A stretch of 64,000 nucleotides of DNA, taken from Robiginitomaculum sp. Lineage in GTDB: Bacteria; Pseudomonadota; Alphaproteobacteria; Caulobacterales; Maricaulaceae. The notes beneath the pieces were generated by a model that did no database searches, had not been told where the DNA came from, and was given only the letters and a program-made list of their open reading frames with translations. The stretch's first letter is position 1. Each line of letters opens with the position of its first letter. Shown here one piece after another: positions 7,423 to 16,612 of the stretch. Where the stretch lies: positions 1 to 64,000 of the forward strand of contig JAJFFN010000016.1 of assembly GCA_021776635.1 (NCBI GenBank), read 5' to 3'. Both the position numbers and the translations under genes were made by a program.

Positions 7423-9393
7423 ATGAGCGCAACACATGACGAGATGGCCAATGCAATTCGCTTTTTAGCGATGGATGCAATCCAAGCCGCAAACTCGGGG
7501 CACCCAGGTGCACCCATGGGGCTGGCTGATGCGGCAACTGTGCTTTATACGCGGCATTTAAAAATTGATCCTTCCGAGCCAAAATGGCCGGATCGGGATA
7601 GGTTTGTACTCTCGGCTGGTCATGCGTCTATGTTACAATATGCTTTGCATTATTTGGTCGGGTTTGAGGACATGACCATCCAACAAATTAAAGATTTCCG
7701 TCAATTTGGTGCCATAACAGCTGGGCATCCGGAATATGGCCATGTAGACGGTGTTGAGACCACAACTGGGCCATTGGGGCAAGGCATAACGACGGCGGTA
7801 GGCTTGGCACTGGCTGAGCGTATGCAAAATGCGCGCTACGGTAATGATCTGGCTTCACATTACACCTATGTAATGGCTGGCGATGGTTGTTTGATGGAAG
7901 GCATTAGCCACGAAGCCATAGATTTTGCTGGTAATGTAAAGCTTAATAAGCTGATAGTTCTATGGGATGACAATTCGATTACTATTGATGGTGCAACCGA
8001 TCTGTCTACATCTACCGATCAATTGGCACGTTTCGAAGCGTCTGCGTGGCATGTGCAGTCCATTGACGGACATGATGCGCAAGCCATTGATGCAGCCATT
8101 ACTGCCGCGAAGAAATCCAGCCGACCATCGTTTATTGCTCTAAAAACTGTTATCGGCAAGGGGGCACCAAACAAATCCGGTACCCACAAAGTCCACGGGG
8201 CACCTTTGGGCGAAGAAGAAATTGCGGCCACGCGCAAAGCGCTGAATTGGGACGCCCCAGCTTTTGAAATCCCAGACAATATCTTGTCCGCTTGGCGCAG
8301 TGCAGGTTCAAAAAATCAAGAGGAACGCAGGCAGTGGGAAGGGCGTATGGCTGCATCAGGTCGCGCTGCAGAATTTAGTGCCGCAAACTGCAGCACATTG
8401 CCAAATAAATTACGCGACAGTATCAATGAGCTGAAAGCCCAATTAAATACGGATAAGCCAACACTTGCCACGCGTAAATCTTCTCAAAATGCACTTGAAG
8501 TCGTCAATGAAATTTACAGGCATACTGTTGGTGGTTCGGCGGATCTGACAGGCTCTAACAATACTTTGACAGACGGTATGGGCATAATAGATGCCGATGA
8601 TTTCTCTGGCCGCTATATTTATTACGGTGTGCGGGAACATGGGATGGCCGCTATTATGAACGGCATTGCACTGCACGGCGGATTTATTCCATACGGCGGT
8701 ACGTTTTTCGTTTTCGCCGGCTATATGCTCGGCGCCATGCGCTTGTCCTCATTGATGGGGCTGCGGGTTATTTATGTGTTGACCCATGATAGTATTGGTC
8801 TGGGTGAGGACGGGCCGACCCATCAGCCTGTTGAAACGCTTGCGACTTTGCGGGCACTTCCAAACCATAATGTAATCCGTCCTTGCGACGCAGTGGAAAC
8901 CGCTGAAGCCTGGGAATGTGCACTTGCGCAAGACACAACACCAACGTCATTGGTGCTAACCCGTCAAGGGCTTCCGACTTTGCGAACGATACGAAACGAC
9001 GAAAACCTTGTTGGTATGGGCGCATATGTATTACGCGATACGGACGGCACCCGTGATATTACATTGCTGGCTACAGGTTCCGAAGTTCATTTGGCCGTAG
9101 AAGCCGCAGAAAATCTGGCAAAAGACGGTATCAACGCCGCCGTGGTTTCCATGCCGTGTTGGGAGTTGTTCGAGCGTCAAGAGGAAAGCTACCGCAATCA
9201 AGTTTTGGGTTATGCGCCGCGCCTAGCCATAGAGGCCGCAGTTGGTTTTGGCTGGGAACGCTATACAAATGATACAAATAACTTTATAGGCATGTCAGGA
9301 TTTGGGGCTTCCGCTCCCGCGCCCGCACTGTTTGAACATTTCGGCATAACGTCAGAAGCCTTGGAACGCAAAGTGCGCGGTATTTTAAAATAA
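7423..9393 (+). CDS. tkt: Transketolase
   Basis: The 656-residue protein has the usual length and order: an N-terminal thiamine-diphosphate domain (NSGHPGAPMGLADAA, GDGCLMEGISHEA, WDDNSITIDG), a central pyrimidine-binding domain (GVREHGMAAIMNGIALHGG, THDSIGLGEDGPTHQPVE) and a C-terminal domain. It moves two-carbon ketol units between sugar phosphates. A strong ribosome-binding site (AGGGGGA) precedes the ATG. It follows fbp by 93 bp and precedes fba by 25 bp, so the three are likely one operon supplying pentose and erythrose phosphates. Confidence 0.97.
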   Translation: MSATHDEMANAIRFLAMDAIQAANSGHPGAPMGLADAATVLYTRHLKIDPSEPKWPDRDRFVLSAGHASMLQYALHYLVGFEDMTIQQIKDFRQFGAITAGHPEYGHVDGVETTTGPLGQGITTAVGLALAERMQNARYGNDLASHYTYVMAGDGCLMEGISHEAIDFAGNVKLNKLIVLWDDNSITIDGATDLSTSTDQLARFEASAWHVQSIDGHDAQAIDAAITAAKKSSRPSFIALKTVIGKGAPNKSGTHKVHGAPLGEEEIAATRKALNWDAPAFEIPDNILSAWRSAGSKNQEERRQWEGRMAASGRAAEFSAANCSTLPNKLRDSINELKAQLNTDKPTLATRKSSQNALEVVNEIYRHTVGGSADLTGSNNTLTDGMGIIDADDFSGRYIYYGVREHGMAAIMNGIALHGGFIPYGGTFFVFAGYMLGAMRLSSLMGLRVIYVLTHDSIGLGEDGPTHQPVETLATLRALPNHNVIRPCDAVETAEAWECALAQDTTPTSLVLTRQGLPTLRTIRNDENLVGMGAYVLRDTDGTRDITLLATGSEVHLAVEAAENLAKDGINAAVVSMPCWELFERQEESYRNQVLGYAPRLAIEAAVGFGWERYTNDTNNFIGMSGFGASAPAPALFEHFGITSEALERKVRGILK

Positions 9394-9418
9394 ATAAACC
9401 TTAGTAGGATTAAAAATT

Positions 9419-10483
9419 ATGGCTCGTATTACCCTTAGACAACTCCTTGATCATGCGGCTGAGTACGGATATGGCGTCCCCGCATTTAACATCAATAATA
9501 TGGAACAGGTTTTGGCCATTATGGAAGCGGCCAATAAAACTGATGCGCCCGTTATCTTGCAAGCTTCACGAGGTGCCCGTAGCTATGCTGGCGATACTAT
9601 GCTGGTCAAAATGGTTGAGGCAGCTGAGGAGATGAACCCCAATATTCCGATTTGTTTGCATCAAGACCACGGCAATAATGGTGCGACTTGTTTCTCAGCT
9701 CTACAGGCCGGTTTTACGTCCGTTATGATGGATGGTTCACTAGAAGCAGACGGAAAAACGCCAGCGTCTTATGAATACAATGAAGACATCACAAAATATG
9801 TGACAGACGTTGCCCATGATGTTGGTGCCTCCGTAGAGGGTGAGCTTGGCTGTCTCGGTTCATTGGAAACGGGTATGGGCGAAGCCGAAGACGGGCATGG
9901 CTTTGAAGGGGCCTTGTCAATGGATATGTTGTTAACGGACCCCGACGAGGCGGCAAAATTCGTCAAGGCGACACAATGTGATGCCCTTGCAATTGCAATG
10001 GGGACGAGCCACGGTGCCTATAAATTTTCCAAAAAACCAACCGGAGATATTCTGGCAATGGACAGGGTCGAAGCCATCAATAAACGTATCCCAAACACCC
10101 ATTTGGTCATGCACGGCTCAAGCTCTGTACCGCAAGAATTACAAGATTTGTTCAACGAATTTGGCGGCGGCATGCCGCAAACATACGGTGTCCCGATTGA
10201 AGAAATAACCAAAGGCATCAAATTTGGTGTGCGCAAAGTCAACATAGACACAGATTGCCGCATTGCTATGACCGGGCAATGGCGGAGAATTGCCCAAGAA
10301 CAGCCCGAACAATTCGACCCAAGAAAATTCCTAGGGCCTTCCATAGCCGCCATGAAAGACCTGTGTATAGACCGTTATGAACGTTTCGGTACAGCTGGAA
10401 AAGCAAGCAAAATCAAAGAAATTCCAATGGCAGATATGGCGAAACGCTACGCAAACGGAAGCCTAGCTGCGGTAATTTCGTAG
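9419..10483 (+). CDS. fba: Class II fructose-1,6-bisphosphate aldolase
   Basis: The 354-residue zinc-dependent aldolase splits or makes fructose-1,6-bisphosphate. Visible features are the N-terminal [13 protein letters not shown], zinc and active-site residues in CLHQDHGN and [11 protein letters not shown], and the phosphate-binding [16 protein letters not shown]. The length matches the CbbA-type class IIA subgroup. It is the last gene of fbp-tkt-fba; gap and pgk follow 5 kb downstream, so the lower glycolytic and gluconeogenic genes are nearly but not fully contiguous. Confidence 0.96.
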   Translation: MARITLRQLLDHAAEYGYGVPAFNINNMEQVLAIMEAANKTDAPVILQASRGARSYAGDTMLVKMVEAAEEMNPNIPICLHQDHGNNGATCFSALQAGFTSVMMDGSLEADGKTPASYEYNEDITKYVTDVAHDVGASVEGELGCLGSLETGMGEAEDGHGFEGALSMDMLLTDPDEAAKFVKATQCDALAIAMGTSHGAYKFSKKPTGDILAMDRVEAINKRIPNTHLVMHGSSSVPQELQDLFNEFGGGMPQTYGVPIEEITKGIKFGVRKVNIDTDCRIAMTGQWRRIAQEQPEQFDPRKFLGPSIAAMKDLCIDRYERFGTAGKASKIKEIPMADMAKRYANGSLAAVIS

Positions 10484-10543
10484 GCTGGCGCTAATCTCAA
10501 CCACAATCCGCTTTTATACTGTGTGCGTAAACTGTAATATGGG

Positions 10544-10561
10544 CCCCGTTCTACAACGGGG
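10544..10561. terminator. Hairpin between fba and selO, weak terminator candidate
   Basis: A perfect 7-bp stem CCCCGTT / AACGGGG with loop CTAC lies between the convergent fba and selO genes. No T-run follows on either strand, so Rho-independent termination is uncertain. Confidence 0.4.
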
Positions 10562-10589
10562 TGAGTGGAAGTGAGGCATTTTCTTTACA

Positions 10590-12032
10590 TTATGTTTCGC
10601 AATATGTTTGGGGGGGGATGCCCTCTTGCTGGATTGGTTTTGCTAACTCCGCGTAGGCTTCTTGTTTGGTGAATGGTTTTTTTAACGCCTCTAACAATTG
10701 TGTTGCTCCGCTTAAATCGCCATTTTCTGCGGCTTCGAGTGCGTCTTCCGTTTGGGCGAAACGGGGGATGTAAATCGGGTTAATGGCAGCCATTATTTTT
10801 GGATTTGCGGACTGTTTGGTATATGTTTTTAGCCATGCATTTGTTTGCGCCGCATCAGTAAATAACGCTAAAAATGTACTGTCATCACCTGTCGTGACAC
10901 TGTCCGTTAGGCGTCTGAAAAATTGTGTGTAATCGGTCTGCGTATTGGATAGAAGGGACATCATGTCTCTCAATATTTCTTCTGCGCCGTTATTGTCCGC
11001 GACTAGCCCGATTTTTGCCAGCATCAAACCATTAAAGTTCTGCGTAAAAGCCGTTGAAAATTTCGCGAGTTCTGTCTTTGCAATTTCGACGGCTTTATCT
11101 TCATCTGTGTGCAAAAGTGGCAGTAAGCATTCTGCGAACCGCATCAAATTCCAATAGGCCATTTCCGGCTGTTTGTTCCACGCATATCTACCGTGGTGAT
11201 CTACAGAGCTGAACACTTGATCAGCGCGAAACTTTTCCATAAAAGCACAGGGACCGAAGTCTATAGTTTCGCCAGATATAGCCATATTATCGGTGTTCAT
11301 GACACCGTGAATGAACCCAAAACTCATCCATTTAGCGATCAACTTGGCTTGCTTGTCTATGACTGTTGCCAATAACTGCACATAAGGACTTGTATTGCCG
11401 ATATCAGAATAAAGCCGTTCTATGGTGTAATCTGCCAAAGCCTTCAGTGCAGTTTCATCCTGCATTAAGCGGGCATATTGAAAGGTTCCGACACGGATAT
11501 GGCTCTTGGCAGTACGCACCAAAATAGCACCTGGATGCAGTTTTTGCCGCATCACAGTTTCACCCGTTGTAAGCGCTGCGAGAGAACGGGTTGTTGGTAT
11601 ACCGAGCGCCGCCAGACTTTCCGAGAATATATATTCTTTAAGCACAGCTCGCAAAGCCGCTTTGCCATCTCCGCCGCGCGAAAAAGACGTGCGACCACAA
11701 CCCTTTAAATGTATATCGCGGCGGGCACCATCGCCGTCTAAAAACTCGCCGATAAGTGCTGCACGGCCATCACCGAGTCGCGGTGAAAACCCGCCAAATT
11801 GGTGTCCTGCATAGGCCATAGCAATAGGCGGGCTATCTTTAGAAAACGCATGACCAGAAAAAAAATCAAGAGCAGGTTTTGAGCCTAGCCAATTCTCATC
11901 CACCCCTAAATTTTCTGCCAAGTTATAGTTAAGCAATACGGTCTTGGCTTTGGGTGCCGGTTCGGGTTGATATGGAATGTAAAATCCATCAGGTAAATTG
12001 GTATATGTTATATTAAACTTCGGTTTTTGCAT
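10590..12032 (-). CDS. selO: SelO (YdiU/UPF0061) pseudokinase, protein AMPylase
   Basis: The 480-residue protein has SelO landmarks: MAYAGHQFGGFSPRLGDGRAAL, HLKGCGRTSFSRGGDGKAALRA, ILVRTAKSHIRVGTFQYA and FGFIHGVMNTDNMAISGETIDFGPCAFM, which carries the metal-binding Asn and Asp. SelO binds ATP in a flipped orientation and transfers AMP to Ser/Thr/Tyr of target proteins, linked to redox stress. The third residue from the C-terminus is Cys (YCET), the position held by selenocysteine in eukaryotic homologues. It is a monocistronic gene, convergent with fba. Confidence 0.95.
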   Translation of the reverse strand: MQKPKFNITYTNLPDGFYIPYQPEPAPKAKTVLLNYNLAENLGVDENWLGSKPALDFFSGHAFSKDSPPIAMAYAGHQFGGFSPRLGDGRAALIGEFLDGDGARRDIHLKGCGRTSFSRGGDGKAALRAVLKEYIFSESLAALGIPTTRSLAALTTGETVMRQKLHPGAILVRTAKSHIRVGTFQYARLMQDETALKALADYTIERLYSDIGNTSPYVQLLATVIDKQAKLIAKWMSFGFIHGVMNTDNMAISGETIDFGPCAFMEKFRADQVFSSVDHHGRYAWNKQPEMAYWNLMRFAECLLPLLHTDEDKAVEIAKTELAKFSTAFTQNFNGLMLAKIGLVADNNGAEEILRDMMSLLSNTQTDYTQFFRRLTDSVTTGDDSTFLALFTDAAQTNAWLKTYTKQSANPKIMAAINPIYIPRFAQTEDALEAAENGDLSGATQLLEALKKPFTKQEAYAELAKPIQQEGIPPQTYCET

Positions 12033-12122
12033 GGGTGTTCTTTGGCGGCCAAAATAGTGGGGTAGTCATCTCTTGCTCATAACACGAAACCGCCATAAAC
12101 TAACTATAAATTATAAAGGGAA

Positions 12123-13424
12123 ATGATGATGAAACGAGTATTATTGGTAGGCGCGGTAATTGTTCTGTTGGCATCTTGTGGCGGGAATGATGCGCCCAAA
12201 ATACAAGACGTGGCAAACAACACCATCGAACTCGTACTTGAAATCGACAAAGGCGAAGGCTTTGCGGGGCGTTTACAGGCGGCTTTAATCACTGCAAAAC
12301 CAGGTAGCACAATTGCTATGCCAGAAGGTACATACACATTCTCTGATGGTTTGTCATTGGATGTGCAAGGTGTGACACTAAAAGGTGCAGGTGCAGATAA
12401 AACATTCCTTGATTTTGCAGGCCAGAAAGGAGCCGGCGAAGGTTTACTGGTAACAGCTGGTGATGTGACCCTTCGGGATTTTACTATTCGAGATACGGCA
12501 GGGGACGGCATAAAATCCAAAGGTGCTGACAATATTACCTACCGCGATCTTACCGTGGAATGGAGCGGTGAGCCGAGCGAAGACAGTGGGGCTTACGGTG
12601 TTTACCCAGTTGAGAGTACAAATATATTAATTGACGGTGTCACTGTACGTGGCGCCTCTGATGCGGGGATATATGTTGGTCAGTCCAGCCAAATCATTGT
12701 TCGCAATTCGGTTGCTGAGTATAATGTAGCGGGAATTGAGATAGAAAACTCTACTTATGCGGATGTATACGGCAATACGGCTCGTCATAATGCCGGCGGT
12801 ATATTGATTTTTGATTTACCAAATTTACCCATTATGGGCGGCCATTCTACGCGCGTGTTTAATAATTCAATCCATGATAACAACACTAGAAATTTTGCCC
12901 CTCCCGGAAACATTGTTGCCACTGTACCTTCGGGAACGGGCGTACTGATTATGGCCAATGAAAACATACATGTTTTTGGCAATAATTTTGCCAATAACCG
13001 CACGGTGCAAATAGCAATCAGTGCATATCTTGAAAAATTCGATGATGACAATTACAATCCGCTACCGCGAAATATAGTAATTCGGGAAAATGCATATTCT
13101 GGCGGCGGTGATGATCCCCAAGGCCTGATGTCTGTATTGGCTGCTGGCTTAGGTGGAAAATTGCCAGAGTTAGTCTGGGACGGTGTGACCACGTGGGATG
13201 TTTTTACTGCTGGGGATGGTGAATTGACTGAGGACGGCGGCGTCGTTAAAGATGTAAATTTGGTAATCCATGAAAATGATGATATTGGTTTTGTTTCTCT
13301 GGGGTTGGGTAGCTACCCGCTGGACCCGCGCAAAATTAGGCCTAGTCTAGACCGCCCAAACGGTACTGCCAAAAAAGAACCTGCACCAATAAAACTGGCG
13401 CACGATTTTAATAGCAAAGAGTAA
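12123..13424 (+). CDS. Parallel beta-helix repeat lipoprotein (TIGR03805-like)
   Basis: The 433-residue protein has a lipobox (LLASC) after a short hydrophobic signal, then about 300 residues of right-handed beta-helix coils. These show repeating GVTLKGAGADKT, NILIDGVTVRGASDAGIYVG, IIVRNSVAEYNVAGIEIEN and YADVYGNTARHNAGGILIFD turns like those of polysaccharide lyases. No catalytic residues of a known lyase are evident. Three ATGs in a row (12123, 12126, 12129) follow AAAGGG; the third has the best spacing. The diheme cytochrome gene starts 6 bp after its stop. I recall this pair as a conserved, uncharacterised two-gene unit in marine Gammaproteobacteria and Hyphomonas. It is probably periplasmic or on the outer membrane. 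Confidence 0.85.
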   Translation: MMMKRVLLVGAVIVLLASCGGNDAPKIQDVANNTIELVLEIDKGEGFAGRLQAALITAKPGSTIAMPEGTYTFSDGLSLDVQGVTLKGAGADKTFLDFAGQKGAGEGLLVTAGDVTLRDFTIRDTAGDGIKSKGADNITYRDLTVEWSGEPSEDSGAYGVYPVESTNILIDGVTVRGASDAGIYVGQSSQIIVRNSVAEYNVAGIEIENSTYADVYGNTARHNAGGILIFDLPNLPIMGGHSTRVFNNSIHDNNTRNFAPPGNIVATVPSGTGVLIMANENIHVFGNNFANNRTVQIAISAYLEKFDDDNYNPLPRNIVIRENAYSGGGDDPQGLMSVLAAGLGGKLPELVWDGVTTWDVFTAGDGELTEDGGVVKDVNLVIHENDDIGFVSLGLGSYPLDPRKIRPSLDRPNGTAKKEPAPIKLAHDFNSKE

Positions 13425-13429
13425 TAACC

Positions 13430-14455
13430 ATGCGCGCATATCCCTGGTTTTGCTTTTTATTTTTGCTGACAGCTTGTGATAAATCTGGCCCGAATATGCA
13501 GATGATTTTAGCGGATAAACCCGCGCCGTCATTGGCGGACTACAACTTGTTCACAGATATGCACGCCGACACACCTAGCGATCGTGTATTCGCTTATGAT
13601 TTAGTCAATCCGTTATTTACCGATTACGCAACAAAGAGGCGTTATGTTTATGTGCCAAAAGGACAAAGTGCTCAATACAATGCAACGGATGCCTTGGATT
13701 TTCCAGTAGGCACAGTGTTAATTAAAACCTTTGGTTATGCGCCTGACATGCGCACACCTAATATCAATTCGTATAAAGTCGAAACCCGATTGCTCATTCA
13801 TAAAAAAGATGGCTGGCTTGCTGCGCCTTATGTCTGGAATGAAGCACAGACAGAGGCTAAATACGCGCCTATTGGTAAACGATTGCACATCCAAACGGTT
13901 GCGCCGGCTGGGAATAAATTAGACTTTTCCTATGCTGTGCCCAATGCCAATCAATGCAAAACCTGTCACCAATCGGGGCATGATGTACTGCCTATTGGCC
14001 CAAAAGCCCGTAATTTGAACCACAATGATCAACTGCAAAATTGGCAGACACAAGGCTTGTTAAGCGGTTTGGTTGAAAATTTACCGAAGGTTCCCGAAAC
14101 ACATAATACGTCTTTCCCCCTGAACGTCCGCGCAAGGGCCTATCTTGATATCAACTGCGCCCATTGCCACAAACCAGACGGCTCGGCCTCTAATTCTGGG
14201 CTAATGTTAGAATGGGGGGAAACTGACCAAACGCGTTTAGGTGTTGGCAAGCGCCCAACTGCCGCTGGTCGAGGTGCAGGGGGACTTTTAACGGTTATCA
14301 CACCTGGAAAACCAGACACTTCCATACTGGCATTTCGTATGCAATCTGCAGAGCCCGGAATTGACATGCCTGAACTAGGCCGAACACTCGTACACGATGA
14401 GGGCGTAGCCTTGATACGTGAATGGATTACGGAAATGCCGATTGAAGATAAGTAA
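13430..14455 (+). CDS. SO2930/HNE_0200-family diheme c-type cytochrome lipoprotein
   Basis: The 341-residue lipoprotein (lipobox LTAC) has two haem-attachment motifs. The first, CKTCH, is in the middle; the second, CAHCH, follows about 70 residues later in DINCAHCHKPDG. A Met in IDMPELGRT may serve as axial ligand. An N-terminal region of about 150 residues precedes the haem part (LADYNLFTDM, LVNPLFTDYATKRRYVYVP) and fits the TIGR03806 family. Translationally coupled to the beta-helix gene (5-bp gap). Inference: it passes electrons in the periplasm in a reaction on a compound bound by the beta-helix partner. The substrate is unknown. Confidence 0.87.
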   Translation: MRAYPWFCFLFLLTACDKSGPNMQMILADKPAPSLADYNLFTDMHADTPSDRVFAYDLVNPLFTDYATKRRYVYVPKGQSAQYNATDALDFPVGTVLIKTFGYAPDMRTPNINSYKVETRLLIHKKDGWLAAPYVWNEAQTEAKYAPIGKRLHIQTVAPAGNKLDFSYAVPNANQCKTCHQSGHDVLPIGPKARNLNHNDQLQNWQTQGLLSGLVENLPKVPETHNTSFPLNVRARAYLDINCAHCHKPDGSASNSGLMLEWGETDQTRLGVGKRPTAAGRGAGGLLTVITPGKPDTSILAFRMQSAEPGIDMPELGRTLVHDEGVALIREWITEMPIEDK

Positions 14456-14481
14456 GGCAGATTGAAGATAAGAAAGAAAGT

Positions 14482-14640
14482 GACGGTTACCGCAAATCCG
14501 TGGATACGGTGTAAACCTTATGAACCTGAAGTTCAGGTGGGCGTCGCATAACCGAACCACGATCCGGACAGAGGTAACTCCCTAAGGTTAATTTAAGGTC
14601 CCTAGGTTACGTGTTTCTCACAAAACCCGCAGCAACCGTC
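14482..14640 (-). ncRNA. ssrS: 6S RNA (ssrS), regulator of RNA polymerase
   Basis: The gene lies directly downstream of zapA, the standard place for ssrS in proteobacteria. The 159-nt segment has a long closing stem: 5' GACGGTT (from 14640) pairs with 3' AACCGTC (to 14482) and continues through GC/GU pairs (GCTGCGGG with TTTGCGGT). The inside is mostly imperfectly paired, and the 3' end is followed by ACTTTCTTTCTT, as for a terminator. Length and position fit 6S RNA, which mimics an open promoter and traps sigma70 holoenzyme in stationary phase. The exact ends are inferred from the stem. Confidence 0.78.
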
Positions 14641-14692
14641 AAAGCCAATGTGAGCCTTTGTAGAGGGGATTACAAGTGAAGAAAGAGAAATG

Positions 14693-15055
14693 CTAATTCT
14701 GTTGAAGTTTTTCAGCCAAGCGTTCAATTTGTTTCGCGGCATTTGCGAGAGCGTCTGCGGCACTGATTTCTGATTTTTGTGCTTCGGCCAATGCGTCTTC
14801 CGTTTCGCGGCGCAATTCTGAGGTTGCTGTTTCAGCTTCGCCTTCCAGGTTTTCGCGCATTTCTTCCATTTCATCAGTCATGGTAATTCCAGCCATGACA
14901 AGTAACCGCACGTCTCCGATTTGCCCGAATTGATCTGCAAGTGTACGCACACGCGCATCAAGTTTTTCACCGAGTCGGGTCAAGCGTTCTTCTTCGCCGT
15001 CATCACATCCAAGAGCAAATTTGCGGCCGTTTATTTCAAGGTTGACTTTAGCCAT
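14693..15055 (-). CDS. zapA: Cell division protein ZapA
   Basis: The 120-residue protein has the ZapA N-terminal domain (VNLEINGRKFALGCDDGEEERLTRLGEKLDARV, then VRLLVMAGITMTDEM) and a C-terminal coiled coil of about 50 residues. ZapA cross-links FtsZ filaments in the Z-ring. It begins 2 bp after the upstream coiled-coil gene and is followed by the 6S RNA, a conserved gene order. Confidence 0.95.
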   Translation of the reverse strand: MAKVNLEINGRKFALGCDDGEEERLTRLGEKLDARVRTLADQFGQIGDVRLLVMAGITMTDEMEEMRENLEGEAETATSELRRETEDALAEAQKSEISAADALANAAKQIERLAEKLQQN

Positions 15056-15057
15056 AA

Positions 15058-15375
15058 CTACGCGCCCCCGCCATTGCCGTCGTCATCACCAAGAACGCGC
15101 AACACTTCCGAGATAACGGCGTCTAGCTCTTGCGTCGTTTCTCCAGCCAGCTTTGTGAATTCTGCTTCTTTGGATTTTAGGCTATCATGTTCGGATTTAA
15201 GCTCGTCCAACTCATTTGCCAAGCGCGCACGATCAGCATCATTTTCTCTGGCGTCCGTATTTTTTTGTTCAAGTGTGTGGATTTTGTCCACCAAAGGGTT
15301 TAGCGAATTTTCAAGGTTTTTTAATGCCCGCTGTAATCGGTCTGCAGCATCTTTTATTGTCGTCACTTGTGTCAT
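15058..15375 (-). CDS. ZauP-like coiled-coil protein (DUF4164 type), ZapA partner
   Basis: The 105-residue, almost wholly coiled-coil protein (heptads from about residue 8 to 92) has an acidic, glycine-rich end. In Caulobacter the gene directly upstream of zapA encodes ZauP, a coiled-coil partner that with ZapA focuses the Z-ring. The position and size match here, so the function is assigned mainly from context. It is divergent from gap across about 208 bp. Confidence 0.75.
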   Translation of the reverse strand: MTQVTTIKDAADRLQRALKNLENSLNPLVDKIHTLEQKNTDARENDADRARLANELDELKSEHDSLKSKEAEFTKLAGETTQELDAVISEVLRVLGDDDGNGGGA

Positions 15376-15583
15376 TATATATGCCGAATCTACTACTGTG
15401 ACCTAGAATGAAGCAATAATACGCTAACGCCAAGTAATAATTATAGTTATCTGGACACCAGATCTGTTGAATTGCGTGGAAATAGCTAGATTTTCATAAA
15501 AACTTGCCTATAAGTCTGTCCCAATTATGTGTGTTTGGGGCAGATTCGAATGCATAGTTTTATGACTACCAATTGGAGAGATT

Positions 15584-16594
15584 ATGACTTTACGTATTGC
15601 AGTTAATGGTTTTGGGCGTATTGGTCGCCTTATTGTTCGTTCTGTTGTTGAATACGGCATGAAGGATGTGGAAATCGTTGCTATTAATTCACCTGGCAAG
15701 TTGGAAATGATGGCGCATTTATTGCGCTATGATACAATGCATGGACGATTTACTCGTGAAGTGAAAATCAAGCCCAGCGAAATGGATTTCGGGTCTGGAA
15801 AAGTACGCATTACCCACGAACGCAATCCTGCTGATATTGATTGGAAATCCTTGGACGTTGATGTGGTCATGGAGTGTTCAGGTTTTTTCCGTGACCGGCC
15901 TGGCAATCAACTACATCTGGACGGCGGTGCGAAAAGCGTATTGGTTTCTGCGCCCGCCAAAGATGTTGATAAGACAATTGTTTACGGCGTGAACGAGGCC
16001 GATATAACGGCTGAGGATTTAATTGTATCGTGTGCATCGTGCACGACAAATTGCTTGGCGCCATTAGCCAAGGTGTTGCTCGATGCCGTTGGTATCAGGC
16101 GTGGGTTTATGACCACTATTCATTCCTATACGCTTGATCAACGTATTCTCGATAGTTCTCACAAGGATATGTACCGTGCGCGCGCCGCCGCGCAAAATAT
16201 GATTCCGACTTCGACGGGTGCGGCAAATGCCGTAGGTTTGGTGCTCCCGGAATTGATGGGCAAATTACACGGTTCAGCCATTCGTGTTCCGACCGCCAAT
16301 GTGTCTTTGGTTGACCTTGCTTTCCAGCCAGAAAGGGTGACCAGTGTTAAAGAGCTGAATGGGTTCGTAAAAGATGCGGCTGAAAACACGCTTAAAGGCG
16401 TTCTTCGTTATACCGAAGAACCATTGGTGTCGTCTGATATCAATCATGACCCACACTCCACCGTGTTTGCAGCGCCGTTGACCGAAGTTTTACAGCATGA
16501 TTTGGTCAAAGTCATTGCATGGTATGACAATGAATGGGGTTTTGCTAACCGTATGATTGATGTGGCCAAACAGATGCAGGCTGTACAAAACTAA
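15584..16594 (+). CDS. gap: Glyceraldehyde-3-phosphate dehydrogenase, type I
   Basis: The 336-residue enzyme has the N-terminal NAD-binding RIAVNGFGRIGRLIVR, the catalytic Cys in SCASCTTNCLAPLAK, and the C-terminal VIAWYDNEWGFANRM. It turns glyceraldehyde-3-phosphate into 1,3-bisphosphoglycerate, reversibly. pgk follows after 18 bp, so the two consecutive steps are one operon. Confidence 0.97.
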   Translation: MTLRIAVNGFGRIGRLIVRSVVEYGMKDVEIVAINSPGKLEMMAHLLRYDTMHGRFTREVKIKPSEMDFGSGKVRITHERNPADIDWKSLDVDVVMECSGFFRDRPGNQLHLDGGAKSVLVSAPAKDVDKTIVYGVNEADITAEDLIVSCASCTTNCLAPLAKVLLDAVGIRRGFMTTIHSYTLDQRILDSSHKDMYRARAAAQNMIPTSTGAANAVGLVLPELMGKLHGSAIRVPTANVSLVDLAFQPERVTSVKELNGFVKDAAENTLKGVLRYTEEPLVSSDINHDPHSTVFAAPLTEVLQHDLVKVIAWYDNEWGFANRMIDVAKQMQAVQN

Positions 16595-16612
16595 CAAAGT
16601 TGTAGGGTTTTT

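Noticed and set aside
6346-10483. Calvin-cycle operon
   Set aside because: Gene order resembles cbbF-cbbT-cbbA, but no RuBisCO, phosphoribulokinase or CbbR gene is in the window.
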